Shown in pieces: positions 1 to 8,107 of a DNA stretch of 52,136 nucleotides. A program made the translations under genes and the position numbers. The notes beneath the pieces are model-generated. The model ran no database searches. It saw nothing but the letters and a program-made list of their open reading frames with translations, and was not told the DNA's origin. The number at the start of each line of letters is the position of its first letter. Positions within the stretch are counted from its first letter, which is position 1. The stretch is from Chloroflexota bacterium (GTDB lineage: Bacteria > Chloroflexota > Anaerolineae > Anaerolineales > E44-bin32): the NCBI GenBank assembly GCA_024277995.1, contig JAJRUD010000147.1, forward strand, positions 1 to 52,136, given 5' to 3'.

Positions 1-1
1 G

Positions 2-547
2 GGGGAGCATCCCACGCAGGTGCTCACCGACCTGTACACCATCTACAAGGAGCTGGGGCGCCTGGACGGGTTGCACTTCGTGCTGGTGGGCGATATGCGC
101 ATGCCCACCATGCATTCCATGAGCTACGCCATGAGCCAGTTCGACATCAAGGCCTCCTACATCGCCCCGCCCGAGATGTGCCTCACCGATGAGTTCAAGA
201 AGGAGCTGGACGAGCTCAACCTGCAGTACCAGGAAGTGGAGCACATCGAGCAGGTCATCGGCGAAGCCGATGTGATCTACATGGAGCCCGTCGTGCAGCC
301 CGATTACACCAAGCCGCGCGACGAGCGCACGGGCGACATCGGCCTCACGCCCGCCAACTACAAGGTGACGCGTGAGCTGATGCGCAAGGCCAAATCAGAT
401 GCCATCATCCTGCACTCGCTGCCGCGCATGGACGAGCTGCTGACGGACGTCGACGACACGCGACACGCCCGCTATTGGGTCGAGGCCTTCAACGGCGTCG
501 TCATGCGCATGGCGCTGTTGTCTCTGGTGCTCGGAGCGATGGAATAG
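2..547 (+). CDS. Aspartate carbamoyltransferase-like protein, C-terminal part (5' end outside window)
   Basis: The reading frame is already open at the window edge and begins with GEHPTQVLTDL, so the gene starts upstream; an internal GTG at 20 is not the real start. HPTQ is the carbamoyl-phosphate-binding motif of carbamoyltransferases, and LHSLPRMDEL near the C-terminus matches the aspartate-carbamoyltransferase type (LHPLPR). About 180 residues remain, roughly the C-terminal aspartate-domain half of a 300-residue enzyme. The family moves a carbamoyl group between carbamoyl phosphate and an amine. With a second carbamoyltransferase and carbamate kinase directly downstream, a catabolic role making carbamoyl phosphate from a ureido compound is more likely than pyrimidine synthesis. 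That role is inferred. True PyrB remains possible. Confidence 0.82.
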   Translation, partial: GEHPTQVLTDLYTIYKELGRLDGLHFVLVGDMRMPTMHSMSYAMSQFDIKASYIAPPEMCLTDEFKKELDELNLQYQEVEHIEQVIGEADVIYMEPVVQPDYTKPRDERTGDIGLTPANYKVTRELMRKAKSDAIILHSLPRMDELLTDVDDTRHARYWVEAFNGVVMRMALLSLVLGAME

Positions 548-576
548 GACCGGGCGTGGGGAACAGGGAAGGGTGA

Positions 577-650
577 GGAGTGATCGGTAAGGAGTGATCC
601 GTAATCGCCAATCGCTGATTACTGATCGCTGATCACCACTCCCTGATCCC
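577..650. repeat. Degenerate short-period GTGATC/CTGATC repeat
   Basis: This intergenic stretch is built of variants of about nine bases on GTGATC, GTAATC and CTGATC, first in one orientation and then in the other. It can therefore fold as an imperfect hairpin, for example GGAGTGATC near 592 against GATCACCACTCC near 630. It lies 39 bases before the YgeW-like gene. No promoter is evident inside it. Two other gaps hold similar low-complexity text with different words. Confidence 0.6.
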
Positions 651-688
651 CCTCCTCCAGGGCCAATCTTTCACGAGAGGTAATCCCC

Positions 689-1669
689 ATGATCACTGGT
701 TTACGCGGACGCGACCTGATCGCTGATCTCGACTTCAGCAAGGAAGAGGTCGAGACGGTGCTCGATGTGGCTTTCGACCTCAAGCGCAAGCGTGCGCTCG
801 GTGAGCCCCATCCATACCTGCGAGACAAAGTGCTCGCCATGCTGTTCTTCTTCAGCAGCACACGCACGCGCGGCTCCTTCGAAGCCGGTATGGCCCAGTT
901 AGGCGGCCACGCGGCCTTCATCGAGTCCCGCACGACGCAGATCTCCCATGGCGACACCGAGAAGGAGCTGGGCGAGATCTTCGGCCGCTACTTCGACGGC
1001 ATCGCCATCCGACATGTGGATTGGGGGATCGGCAATCGCTACCTCAACCTGGTGGCGGGAGCCTCGCGCGTGCCGGTGCTCAACATGCAGTGCGACTACT
1101 ACCATCCCTTCCAGATCCTGGCAGACCTGATGACCATCATCGAGAAGAAGGGCCGCGATCTGCGGCGTAAGAAGATGGTCGTCTCCTGGGCCTATGCCGC
1201 TTCCTATCTGAAGCCCATTTCCGTGCCCCAGTCGCTCATCCTGCAGATGCCGCGCTTCGGGCTGGACGTGGTTCTGGCGCACCCGCCCGAGTTCAAACTC
1301 ATGCCGGAGATCATGGAGCAGGCGCAGGAGCAGGCGCGCAAGTTCGGCACGGGCTTCGAGGTGGTCGACGACATGGAAGCCGCCTTCAAGGACGCGGATG
1401 TGGTCTACGCCAAGTCCTGGGGGCCGCTGCTGACCACCACCGATCCCGAGGAAGGGAAGCACATCCAGGACAAGTACAAAGACTGGATCACCGATGAGCG
1501 CAAGATGGCGCTGGCGAAGGAGGATGCCATCTACATGCATCCCCTGCCCGCCGATCGCAACATCGAAGTCACCGACGGCGTTATCGACAGCGCGCAAAGT
1601 GTGGTATACGATGAGGCCGAGAACCGACTCCACGTGCAGAAGGCCGTCATGGCCTTGACGATGCGCTAG
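689..1669 (+). CDS. ygeW: YgeW-like knotted carbamoyltransferase
   Basis: This 326-residue protein belongs to the aspartate/ornithine carbamoyltransferase fold. It has the carbamoyl-phosphate loop SSTRTR (residues 56-61), HPFQ (139-142) and MHPLPADR (283-290). The stretch SWAYAASYLKPISVPQ (about 166-181) is the proline-containing insertion typical of the knotted branch (YgeW, AOTCase, SOTCase) rather than plain ornithine carbamoyltransferase, and AFKDADVVYAKSW also resembles YgeW. It is shorter than E. coli YgeW, which has about 395 residues. In anaerobic purine catabolism YgeW is assigned to phosphorolysis of a ureido intermediate derived from 2,3-diureidopropionate, giving carbamoyl phosphate. 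Carbamate kinase follows after 16 bases, which supports ATP recovery. The substrate is inferred. Confidence 0.8.
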   Translation: MITGLRGRDLIADLDFSKEEVETVLDVAFDLKRKRALGEPHPYLRDKVLAMLFFFSSTRTRGSFEAGMAQLGGHAAFIESRTTQISHGDTEKELGEIFGRYFDGIAIRHVDWGIGNRYLNLVAGASRVPVLNMQCDYYHPFQILADLMTIIEKKGRDLRRKKMVVSWAYAASYLKPISVPQSLILQMPRFGLDVVLAHPPEFKLMPEIMEQAQEQARKFGTGFEVVDDMEAAFKDADVVYAKSWGPLLTTTDPEEGKHIQDKYKDWITDERKMALAKEDAIYMHPLPADRNIEVTDGVIDSAQSVVYDEAENRLHVQKAVMALTMR

Positions 1670-1685
1670 GCGAGAGGGCGACACA

Positions 1686-2642
1686 ATGAGCAACGAAGCT
1701 GGAAAGAAGATCGCCGTCGTCGCCGTAGGGGGCAATTCCCTGATCAAGGACAAAGCGCATCAGACGATCCCCGACCAATTCGCCGCAGCTTCGGAATCCA
1801 TGAGCCACATCGTGGGCATGATCCAGGCCGGCTGGGACGTGGCAGTCACGCATGGAAACGGTCCGCAGGTGGGTTTCATCCTGCGCCGCTCGGAGCTTTC
1901 GGCGCACGAGCTGCACACCGTGCCGCTCGACTACTGCGGGGCCGACACGCAGGGCGCCATCGGCTACATGTTCCAGCGCGCGCTGCACAACGATTTCAAG
2001 CGCCGGGGCATGGACAAGCAGGCTGCCACGGTCGTCACGCAGGTTCTGGTGGACCGCAACGATCCCGCCTTCGAGAATCCCAGCAAGCCCATCGGGTCCT
2101 TCATGGATGAAGCGACGGCCCTCAAGCATCGCGATGAGGATGGGTGGGTTGTGGTGGAGGACTCCGGCCGCGGTTGGCGCCGCGTGGTGCCTTCCCCCAT
2201 CCCGAAGCGCATCGTCGAGCGCGATGCCATCCTGGCCCTGATCCACGCCGGCTTCGTGGTCGTCGGCGTGGGCGGCGGCGGTATACCGGTGGTCGAGGAT
2301 GAGGACGGCAACCTGGTTGGCGTCGAGGCCGTCATCGACAAGGATTTCGCTTCGGCTTTGCTGGCCAACAGCATCGACGCCGACCTGTTCCTGATCTCCA
2401 CCGCGGTGGAGAAGGTGGCCCTTAACTACAATAAGCCCAACCAGCGCTGGCTGGACAAGATGACCCTGGAGGAAGCCAGGCGCTACCTTGAGGAAGGTCA
2501 CTTCGCCAAAGGTAGCATGGAACCCAAGATCAGGGCTATCATCGGGTATCTGGAGCGCGGTGGCAAGGAAGCCATCATCACCAACCCGGAGAACATCGAG
2601 CGTGCGCTGGCCGGCGAGACGGGCACGCGCGTCGTGCTGTGA
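1686..2642 (+). CDS. arcC: Carbamate kinase
   Basis: At 318 residues this is a full-length carbamate kinase of the amino-acid-kinase fold. AVGGNSLI near the N-terminus and THGNGPQVGFILRRSEL (about residues 56-72) are family hallmarks, and GGGGIPV (about 197-203) and KGSMEPKI in the C-terminal half complete the nucleotide and substrate sites. It transfers phosphate from carbamoyl phosphate to ADP, yielding ATP, CO2 and ammonia in the cytoplasm. It sits 16 bases after the YgeW-like gene and is probably co-transcribed with both carbamoyltransferases. This arrangement matches fermentative use of ureido compounds; the homologue in enterobacterial purine clusters is YqeA. It could also serve arginine deimination, but no arcA is visible. 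Confidence 0.93.
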   Translation: MSNEAGKKIAVVAVGGNSLIKDKAHQTIPDQFAAASESMSHIVGMIQAGWDVAVTHGNGPQVGFILRRSELSAHELHTVPLDYCGADTQGAIGYMFQRALHNDFKRRGMDKQAATVVTQVLVDRNDPAFENPSKPIGSFMDEATALKHRDEDGWVVVEDSGRGWRRVVPSPIPKRIVERDAILALIHAGFVVVGVGGGGIPVVEDEDGNLVGVEAVIDKDFASALLANSIDADLFLISTAVEKVALNYNKPNQRWLDKMTLEEARRYLEEGHFAKGSMEPKIRAIIGYLERGGKEAIITNPENIERALAGETGTRVVL

Positions 2643-2744
2643 CCCCGGTCGGCGTGGAGAGGAGGTGAGCGACTCGGCCCAAGACTACACGACCTGCATG
2701 AGCAGTCAAACCATCGAACGCAAAGCTTCGAGGAGGAGCTAGAG

Positions 2745-4064
2745 ATGCAAAGCAAGAAACTATGGCTGGTTCTCGGCCTGTTGACCATCATCGCCCTTTT
2801 GATCGCGGCCTGCGGCGGCGCCGCTGAGACGCCGGCCGCCGGCGGCGAAGAAGGCGGTGCCGCCCCGGCCGAGACCGAAGAGGCCCCTGCCGGCGGCGAA
2901 GCGACCCCCGCTGAAGAGACGGGTGGCGTCAGCATCCCCGAACCCGAGGAAGGGATGTTCAACGTGGCCTTCGTTTACGTCGGCCCCATCGGTGACGCGG
3001 GCTGGACCTATGCCCACAACGAGGGCCGCGAGTACCTGGAGGCCAACGTCGAGGGCGTCCACACCGTCTATCTGGAGTCCATCCCTGAGGGCGCCGACGC
3101 CGACCGCGTGATGCGCGGCCTGGCCCGCAAGGGCTTCGACGCCATCATCGCCACCAGCTTCGGCTTCCAGTTCGGCATGCCGGAGATCGCCGCCGAATAC
3201 CCCGACGTGGCCTTCCTGCACGTTTCGGGCTTCCTGAAGAACGACACCAACTTCGGTAATCTCTTCGGCGCCATGGAGCAGGCCAAGTACGTGGCGGGCA
3301 TGATCGCCGGTGCGCGCGCCAAGGAAGATGGCAGCAACCGTGTCGGCTTCATCGCCCCCTGGCCCATCGCCGAGGTGATCCGCCTGGGCAACGCCCTGAC
3401 CATGGGCGTGCGCGAGACCTGCCCCGAGTGCGAGGTTGACATCCGCTGGATCTTCACCTGGTTCGATCCGGACAAAGAGATCCAGGCTGCGCAATCCCTG
3501 CTCGACGCCGGCGCGACGGTGGTGGTCACCGGCGCCGACACCCCCGGCCCGGTACAGGCGGCCGGTGAGCGTGGTCTGTGGGGCATCGCCTACGACAGCG
3601 ACACCTCCTGCAGCGCCGCCCCCGAGAGCTGCCTGACCGTGCCCTACTGGAACTGGGGCGTGGCTTACGCGCAGTTCGCGGAAGAGGTGAAGGCCGGAAC
3701 CTGGCAGCCTTCCGACTGGTACATGGGTGCCGAAGAGGGTATCGTGGGCGTGCTGGGGATCACCAAGGGTGAGTTCCCTGACGCCGTGCCCGACTGGGTC
3801 ATCCCGCTCGCTCAGGAGAAGTGGGACAAGATGACCTCCGGTGAGATCACGCGCTTCGATCTCTTCACCGGCCCCATCTACGACAACAAGGGCAACCTGG
3901 TCGTCCCCGAAGGTGTCACGCTCACCCAGGAGGACCTGGAAGGTCTCGATCAGGCCACCATCGACAGCTTCGGCCTCGATCGGGAAGCCTGCACCATCTG
4001 CATGAACTGGCTGGTGGAGGGCTTCGTACCCGACGCCCAGATCCCGGCCATGCCGGAGGGCTAG
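2745..4064 (+). CDS. Bmp-family (PnrA-like) substrate-binding lipoprotein of a nucleoside/purine ABC importer
   Basis: The 439-residue product begins with a lipoprotein signal ending LIAAC, with the modified cysteine at residue 23. A low-complexity Gly/Ala/Glu/Pro tether runs to about residue 65. The Bmp domain starts at NVAFVYVGPIGDAGWTYAHN and continues to near the end. Family members bind purine nucleosides or related bases outside the membrane and deliver them to a cognate permease. A strong GAGGAGGAG ribosome-binding site precedes the ATG. The ATPase and two permeases follow, so this is the capture component of a complete transporter. Surrounding purine enzymes support a purine ligand (inferred). 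The extra CTICMN cysteine pair near the C-terminus is notable. Confidence 0.9.
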   Translation: MQSKKLWLVLGLLTIIALLIAACGGAAETPAAGGEEGGAAPAETEEAPAGGEATPAEETGGVSIPEPEEGMFNVAFVYVGPIGDAGWTYAHNEGREYLEANVEGVHTVYLESIPEGADADRVMRGLARKGFDAIIATSFGFQFGMPEIAAEYPDVAFLHVSGFLKNDTNFGNLFGAMEQAKYVAGMIAGARAKEDGSNRVGFIAPWPIAEVIRLGNALTMGVRETCPECEVDIRWIFTWFDPDKEIQAAQSLLDAGATVVVTGADTPGPVQAAGERGLWGIAYDSDTSCSAAPESCLTVPYWNWGVAYAQFAEEVKAGTWQPSDWYMGAEEGIVGVLGITKGEFPDAVPDWVIPLAQEKWDKMTSGEITRFDLFTGPIYDNKGNLVVPEGVTLTQEDLEGLDQATIDSFGLDREACTICMNWLVEGFVPDAQIPAMPEG

Positions 4065-4092
4065 CCCTCTCGACGACCGACCCCGTAAAGTC

Positions 4093-4126
4093 CCCGGGGG
4101 CTCTGGCCATGCCGGAGCCCCCCGGG
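4093..4126 (+). terminator. Strong intercistronic hairpin between the binding protein and ATPase genes
   Basis: An 11-bp GC-rich inverted repeat with a single bulged C (4093-4103 against 4115-4126) lies 29 bases after the binding-protein stop. No U-tract follows. Such hairpins after the first gene of transport operons commonly stabilise the upstream mRNA or partly terminate transcription, giving more binding protein than ATPase. That role is inferred. Confidence 0.55.
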
Positions 4127-4145
4127 TTCACCATCGGGAAGAGAC

Positions 4146-5702
4146 ATGGAATCTAGCGCTAAGGTGGACGTTCCAGCGGTCGACATGCGGGGGATCGTCA
4201 AGCGCTTCCCGGGCGTGTTGGCCAACGATCACGTGGACCTGACCGTGTACGAAGGGGAGGTCCACGCTCTGTTGGGGGAGAACGGTGCCGGCAAGAGCAC
4301 GCTGATGAACATCCTCTCAGGCCTTTACCAGCCTGATGAGGGCGAGATTCGGGTGCGCGGCGAACGCGTGAGCTTCGGATCCCCGAAGGACGCCATACGA
4401 CAAGGGATCGGCATGATCCATCAGCACTTCATGCTGGTGCCCTCTTTCTCCGTCGCCGAGAACATCATGCTCGGGATGGACGAGCCGCGCTTCCTGCTGG
4501 ATCCGCAGAAGATCGAGGGTACGGTGCGCGAGCTCAGTGAGCGCTACAACTTGGACGTGGACCCCAGCTCCAAGATCTGGCAGCTCTCGGTGGGCGAGCA
4601 GCAGCGCGTCGAGGTGCTCAAGATGCTCTATCGGGGCGCCACCATCCTGATCATGGACGAACCCACGGCGGTGCTCACGCCGCAGGAGGTGGAGGATCTC
4701 TTCCAGACCCTGCGCGGGATGGCCAAATCCGGACACACCATCATCTTCATCAGCCACAAGCTGGACGAAGTGCTGGCCATCGCGGATCGCATCACCGTGC
4801 TGCGCCGCGGGCGCCTGGAGGCGGCCGGGGTGGAGGCCTCCAGCGTGACCAAGAAGGAGCTGGCACACTTGATGGTCGGCCGGGAAGTGCTCTTCCGGAT
4901 AGAGAAGAAGCCCGCCAAGGCGGGCGAAGTGGTGATGGAGGTGGAGGACCTGCAGGCCGAGGATGACAAGGGCCTGCCGGCATTGAAAGGGGTTTCCCTC
5001 CAGGTGCGCTCCGGTGAGATCCTGGGCCTGGCAGGCGTGGCCGGGAACGGCCAGCGCGAGTTGGCCCAGGCCATTTGCGGACTGCGGCCGGTGATGGGCG
5101 GTGTGGTGCGCGTGCATGGCAAGGAGGTGACCAACGCGGCCCCGGTGGTGCTCATCAAAGAGGGCGTCGCCTACATCCCTGAGGATCGCCACGGCGTGGG
5201 CAGTGTGCCCAATCTGAGTGTGGCCGAGAACCTGGCGCTGCGCAATTATCGTTGGCCACCCATCGGCAACGGATGGCGCATCAACCGCGTCGCCCTGCGC
5301 AAGCAGGCCGTGGAGTTGGTGCAGACCTTCGACATCGTCACGCCCTCCATAGACACGCCCTCGCGACTGCTCTCGGGCGGCAATCTGCAGAAGATGATCC
5401 TGGCGCGCGAGCTCTCGGGGGATCCGCGCGTCGTCATCGCCGTCCACCCTACGCGCGGCCTGGACGTGGGCGCCACGGAAGCTGTGCATCGCCTGCTGCT
5501 GCAGGAGCGCGATCAGGGCGCTGGAGTGCTGCTGATCTCGGAGGACCTGGACGAGATCCTCTCCCTGGCGGACCGCATCGCCGTGATCTACGAGGGACAA
5601 ATCATGAGTGTGGTCGACGCAGAGGATGCCGACATCGAGGAACTTGGTCTGCAGATGGCAGGCACCAGGGTCGGGGCTGGCGCCGAGAAGGGGGAGGCAT
5701 GA
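4146..5702 (+). CDS. Nucleoside ABC transporter, duplicated ATPase subunit
   Basis: This 518-residue protein carries two tandem ABC domains, as in the ribose and Bmp transporter ATPases (NupO/YufO type). Domain 1 has Walker A GENGAGKST (about residues 42-50), the modified signature LSVGEQQR and Walker B ILIMDEPTAVLTP. Domain 2 has the usual degenerate Walker A (GVAGNGQRE), LSGGNLQK and VIAVHPTRGLDVGA. It powers purine or nucleoside import at the inner face of the membrane. The stop overlaps the next gene's start as ATGA, indicating translational coupling with the permease. The asymmetry between the two sites is normal for this family. Confidence 0.95.
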   Translation: MESSAKVDVPAVDMRGIVKRFPGVLANDHVDLTVYEGEVHALLGENGAGKSTLMNILSGLYQPDEGEIRVRGERVSFGSPKDAIRQGIGMIHQHFMLVPSFSVAENIMLGMDEPRFLLDPQKIEGTVRELSERYNLDVDPSSKIWQLSVGEQQRVEVLKMLYRGATILIMDEPTAVLTPQEVEDLFQTLRGMAKSGHTIIFISHKLDEVLAIADRITVLRRGRLEAAGVEASSVTKKELAHLMVGREVLFRIEKKPAKAGEVVMEVEDLQAEDDKGLPALKGVSLQVRSGEILGLAGVAGNGQRELAQAICGLRPVMGGVVRVHGKEVTNAAPVVLIKEGVAYIPEDRHGVGSVPNLSVAENLALRNYRWPPIGNGWRINRVALRKQAVELVQTFDIVTPSIDTPSRLLSGGNLQKMILARELSGDPRVVIAVHPTRGLDVGATEAVHRLLLQERDQGAGVLLISEDLDEILSLADRIAVIYEGQIMSVVDAEDADIEELGLQMAGTRVGAGAEKGEA

Positions 5703-6886
5703 TGAGCACCGGCACAGAGGGCCTGGTCTCTGGGAATCCCGGCCCACGGTCCTGGCGCGTCAAGATCGAACGCCGACTCGAGCAACCGCGCTGGTTGATG
5801 TGGATCTCACCCATCATCCTCATCCTGGCCGCATTGGCCGTGGGCGCCGTGCTGTTGTCCATCGTGGGGGTGGACCCGCGCCTGGCTTACTCGCGCATCT
5901 TCAGTGCCGCCTTCGGCACACCGGCCGGCTGGTTGAGGGGAGAGATCTATCCGCTCTCCGACACCACGGTGAAGGCGACGCCGCTCATCCTGACCGGTGT
6001 CGGTGTGGCCCTGGCCTTCCGCATGCGCATGTGGAATATCGGCGCCGAAGGTCAGCTCTTCATCGGCGCCTGGGCCACGACGGGTGTAGCGCTGCACCTG
6101 CTGTCGCCGGAGACCTCCCCATGGATCATGATCCCGGCCATGATGCTGGCGGGATTCCTGGGGGGAGCGCTCTACGGCGCCATCCCCGGTGTGCTCAAGG
6201 CGTGGTTGAACGTGAACGAGATAATCACCACGTTGATGCTCAACTACGTGGCCATCTTCTTCAACAATTACTTCATCTACGGCCCGTGGGCGCTGCGCGG
6301 CTTCGGGCTCTCGCCCCGCTTCCCGCGCAACGCCTGGCTGCCGCGCCTGATGGACCTCAGCGACAGGTTCCCCATCTTCCGCGGTCTCACGGCACACCTG
6401 GGCATCCTGTTCGGCGTGGCGGCCGTGGTGGTCGTCTGGTACATCCTGAAATACACCAAATGGGGCTACGAGATCCGCGTCATCGGCGACAACCCCGAGG
6501 CGGCTCGCTACGCCGGCATGAACCTCAAGCGCAACATTGTGTTGGTGATGATGGTCAGCGGCGGGCTGGCCGGGTTGGCAGGCATGAGCGAGCTCTCCGG
6601 CGTCGTGCACCTGCTGCAGGAGCGTTTTTCGCCGGGCTACGGCTTCACGGCCATCATCATCGCCTGGCTGGCCAAGCTCAACCCCTGGGGTGTGATCCTG
6701 GTCTCGTACCTTTTCGGTGGGCTGCTGGTGGGCGGTGATCAGATCCAACCCTTTGGCATCGTGCAGATGCTGAATGGGATCATCCTGTTCGTCGTCATCG
6801 GAGGTGAGTTGTTGTTGCAGTATCGTGTGCGCATCCTCCGGCCTGAAAGGATCGTTGAGCGAGCGGCGGAGGCGAGCGGGTCATGA
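5699..6886 (+). CDS. Nucleoside ABC transporter permease 1
   Basis: Start chosen at the ATG overlapping the ATPase stop; the longer upstream reading is a shadow. The 395-residue protein has a charged N-terminus and about nine hydrophobic segments, beginning WMWISPIILILAALAVGAVLL. The region VALAFRMRMWNIGAEGQLFIGAW is the conserved segment of Bmp-family and ribose-type permeases (BPD_transp_2). It forms the membrane channel with the second permease. It overlaps the next gene by four bases (ATGA). Family members import nucleosides such as guanosine, inosine or uridine, and the local genes favour purines. Confidence 0.93.
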   Translation: MMSTGTEGLVSGNPGPRSWRVKIERRLEQPRWLMWISPIILILAALAVGAVLLSIVGVDPRLAYSRIFSAAFGTPAGWLRGEIYPLSDTTVKATPLILTGVGVALAFRMRMWNIGAEGQLFIGAWATTGVALHLLSPETSPWIMIPAMMLAGFLGGALYGAIPGVLKAWLNVNEIITTLMLNYVAIFFNNYFIYGPWALRGFGLSPRFPRNAWLPRLMDLSDRFPIFRGLTAHLGILFGVAAVVVVWYILKYTKWGYEIRVIGDNPEAARYAGMNLKRNIVLVMMVSGGLAGLAGMSELSGVVHLLQERFSPGYGFTAIIIAWLAKLNPWGVILVSYLFGGLLVGGDQIQPFGIVQMLNGIILFVVIGGELLLQYRVRILRPERIVERAAEASGS

Positions 6887-7860
6887 GCGACTATCTGATC
6901 TTCTTCACGACCATCCTGGCCGCAGGCGTGGCCTCCGGAACGCCGGTGCTCTACGCGACCATCGGGGAGGTCTTCTCCGAACGGGCGGGTGTGCTCAACC
7001 TGGGCGTCGAGGGCATGATGTTGATGGGCGCCGTGACGGCTTTCCGCGTCTCCCACGTGACGGGTAACCCCTGGTTGGGCCTGGCGATGGGAATACTGGT
7101 CGGCGGGCTGTTCAGCCTGCTGCACGCCCTGGTGTCCATCACGCTGCGCGGCGACCAGGTGGTCAGCGGGCTGGCGCTGACCTTCGTCGGTTTCGGCATG
7201 AGCTCCGTCATCGGCTGGCCGCTCATCGACGTGCGCGACGCGCCGCGCCTGCCGGCCTTCGACATTCCCCTGCTGGCCGACATCCCCGTGCTGGGCAAGA
7301 TCTTCTTCCAGCACAGCGTGGTGGTGTACATCGGCTTCCTGCTGGTGCCGCTGGCCTGGTTCATCATCAACCGCACGCGCCCCGGTCTGCACATGCGCGC
7401 CGTGGGCGAGTATCCGGCCGCGGCCGACGCGCTGGGCATTCACGTCGACCGGCTGCGCTATCTGTACGTGCTGGTGGGCGGTCTGCTGGCCGGCATGGCC
7501 GGCGCCAGCCTGACCCTGGCCATCACGCCGCTCTGGATCGAGGGCGTCACAGCCGGGCAGGGGTGGATCGCCGTGGGGTTGGTCATCTTCGCCGGCTGGG
7601 ACCCCTTCCGGGCCGCCTTCGGCTCCTACCTCTTCGGCGCCATCCGTCGCCTGCCGTTGGACCTGCAGGGGGCGCCGGTGCTGCCCTGGAACCTGCACCT
7701 CATCCTGCGCGACCCGCTGCTCAACTACTTCACCAACATGCTGCCCTACTTGTTCACCATCGCCGTACTGGTGATCGGCTCGCGCGAGGCGATGCGCAAG
7801 AAACTCGGGGCACCGGCCGCGCTGGGCACGCCCTACATTCGGGGCGAGCGCGGCGTCTGA
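6883..7860 (+). CDS. Nucleoside ABC transporter permease 2
   Basis: This 325-residue integral membrane protein has eight to nine hydrophobic helices and the motif TIGEVFSERAGVLNLGVEGMML, the signature of the second, shorter Bmp-family permease. AVGEYPAAADALGI in the middle is the conserved cytoplasmic loop that contacts the ATPase. It starts within the end of permease 1 (ATGA overlap) and completes the four-gene transporter. A perfect hairpin at 7896-7920 follows and probably marks the operon end. Confidence 0.93.
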   Translation: MSDYLIFFTTILAAGVASGTPVLYATIGEVFSERAGVLNLGVEGMMLMGAVTAFRVSHVTGNPWLGLAMGILVGGLFSLLHALVSITLRGDQVVSGLALTFVGFGMSSVIGWPLIDVRDAPRLPAFDIPLLADIPVLGKIFFQHSVVVYIGFLLVPLAWFIINRTRPGLHMRAVGEYPAAADALGIHVDRLRYLYVLVGGLLAGMAGASLTLAITPLWIEGVTAGQGWIAVGLVIFAGWDPFRAAFGSYLFGAIRRLPLDLQGAPVLPWNLHLILRDPLLNYFTNMLPYLFTIAVLVIGSREAMRKKLGAPAALGTPYIRGERGV

Positions 7861-7895
7861 GGTCGAGGCACGACCTCAACGCCAACAATCTGGCT

Positions 7896-7920
7896 GGGGG
7901 CGACCCGCCGGGTCGCCCCC
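7896..7920 (+). terminator. Perfect 11-bp hairpin after the transporter operon
   Basis: GGGGGCGACCC and its exact complement flank a three-base GCC loop, 36 bases after the last transporter gene. No U-run follows, so it may be a weak or factor-assisted terminator or an mRNA-end stabiliser. A smaller GGTCG/CGACC hairpin at 7861-7875 precedes it. Confidence 0.55.
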
Positions 7921-8107
7921 GCGAAATGCCCGTCCGGTGCGGGCGGCAGCATAAATCACAGGCCATCAGGTGGAATGATCCTTCAGCTTTGGGCTCTGAG
8001 AAGGTAGAAGCGTGGGAGGCGTCGGGATCTCCGAATCGGCGGCGCCCGCCGTGAGCCGTCGCAGAAGGATGGGCCACCCGTAGCTCGTGGATGGCAGAGA
8101 GGATTGC

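Noticed and set aside
5252-5698. N-terminal extension of permease 1
   Set aside because: The extension is an out-of-frame reading of the ATPase gene; the ATG at 5699 overlapping the ATPase stop is the natural coupled start.
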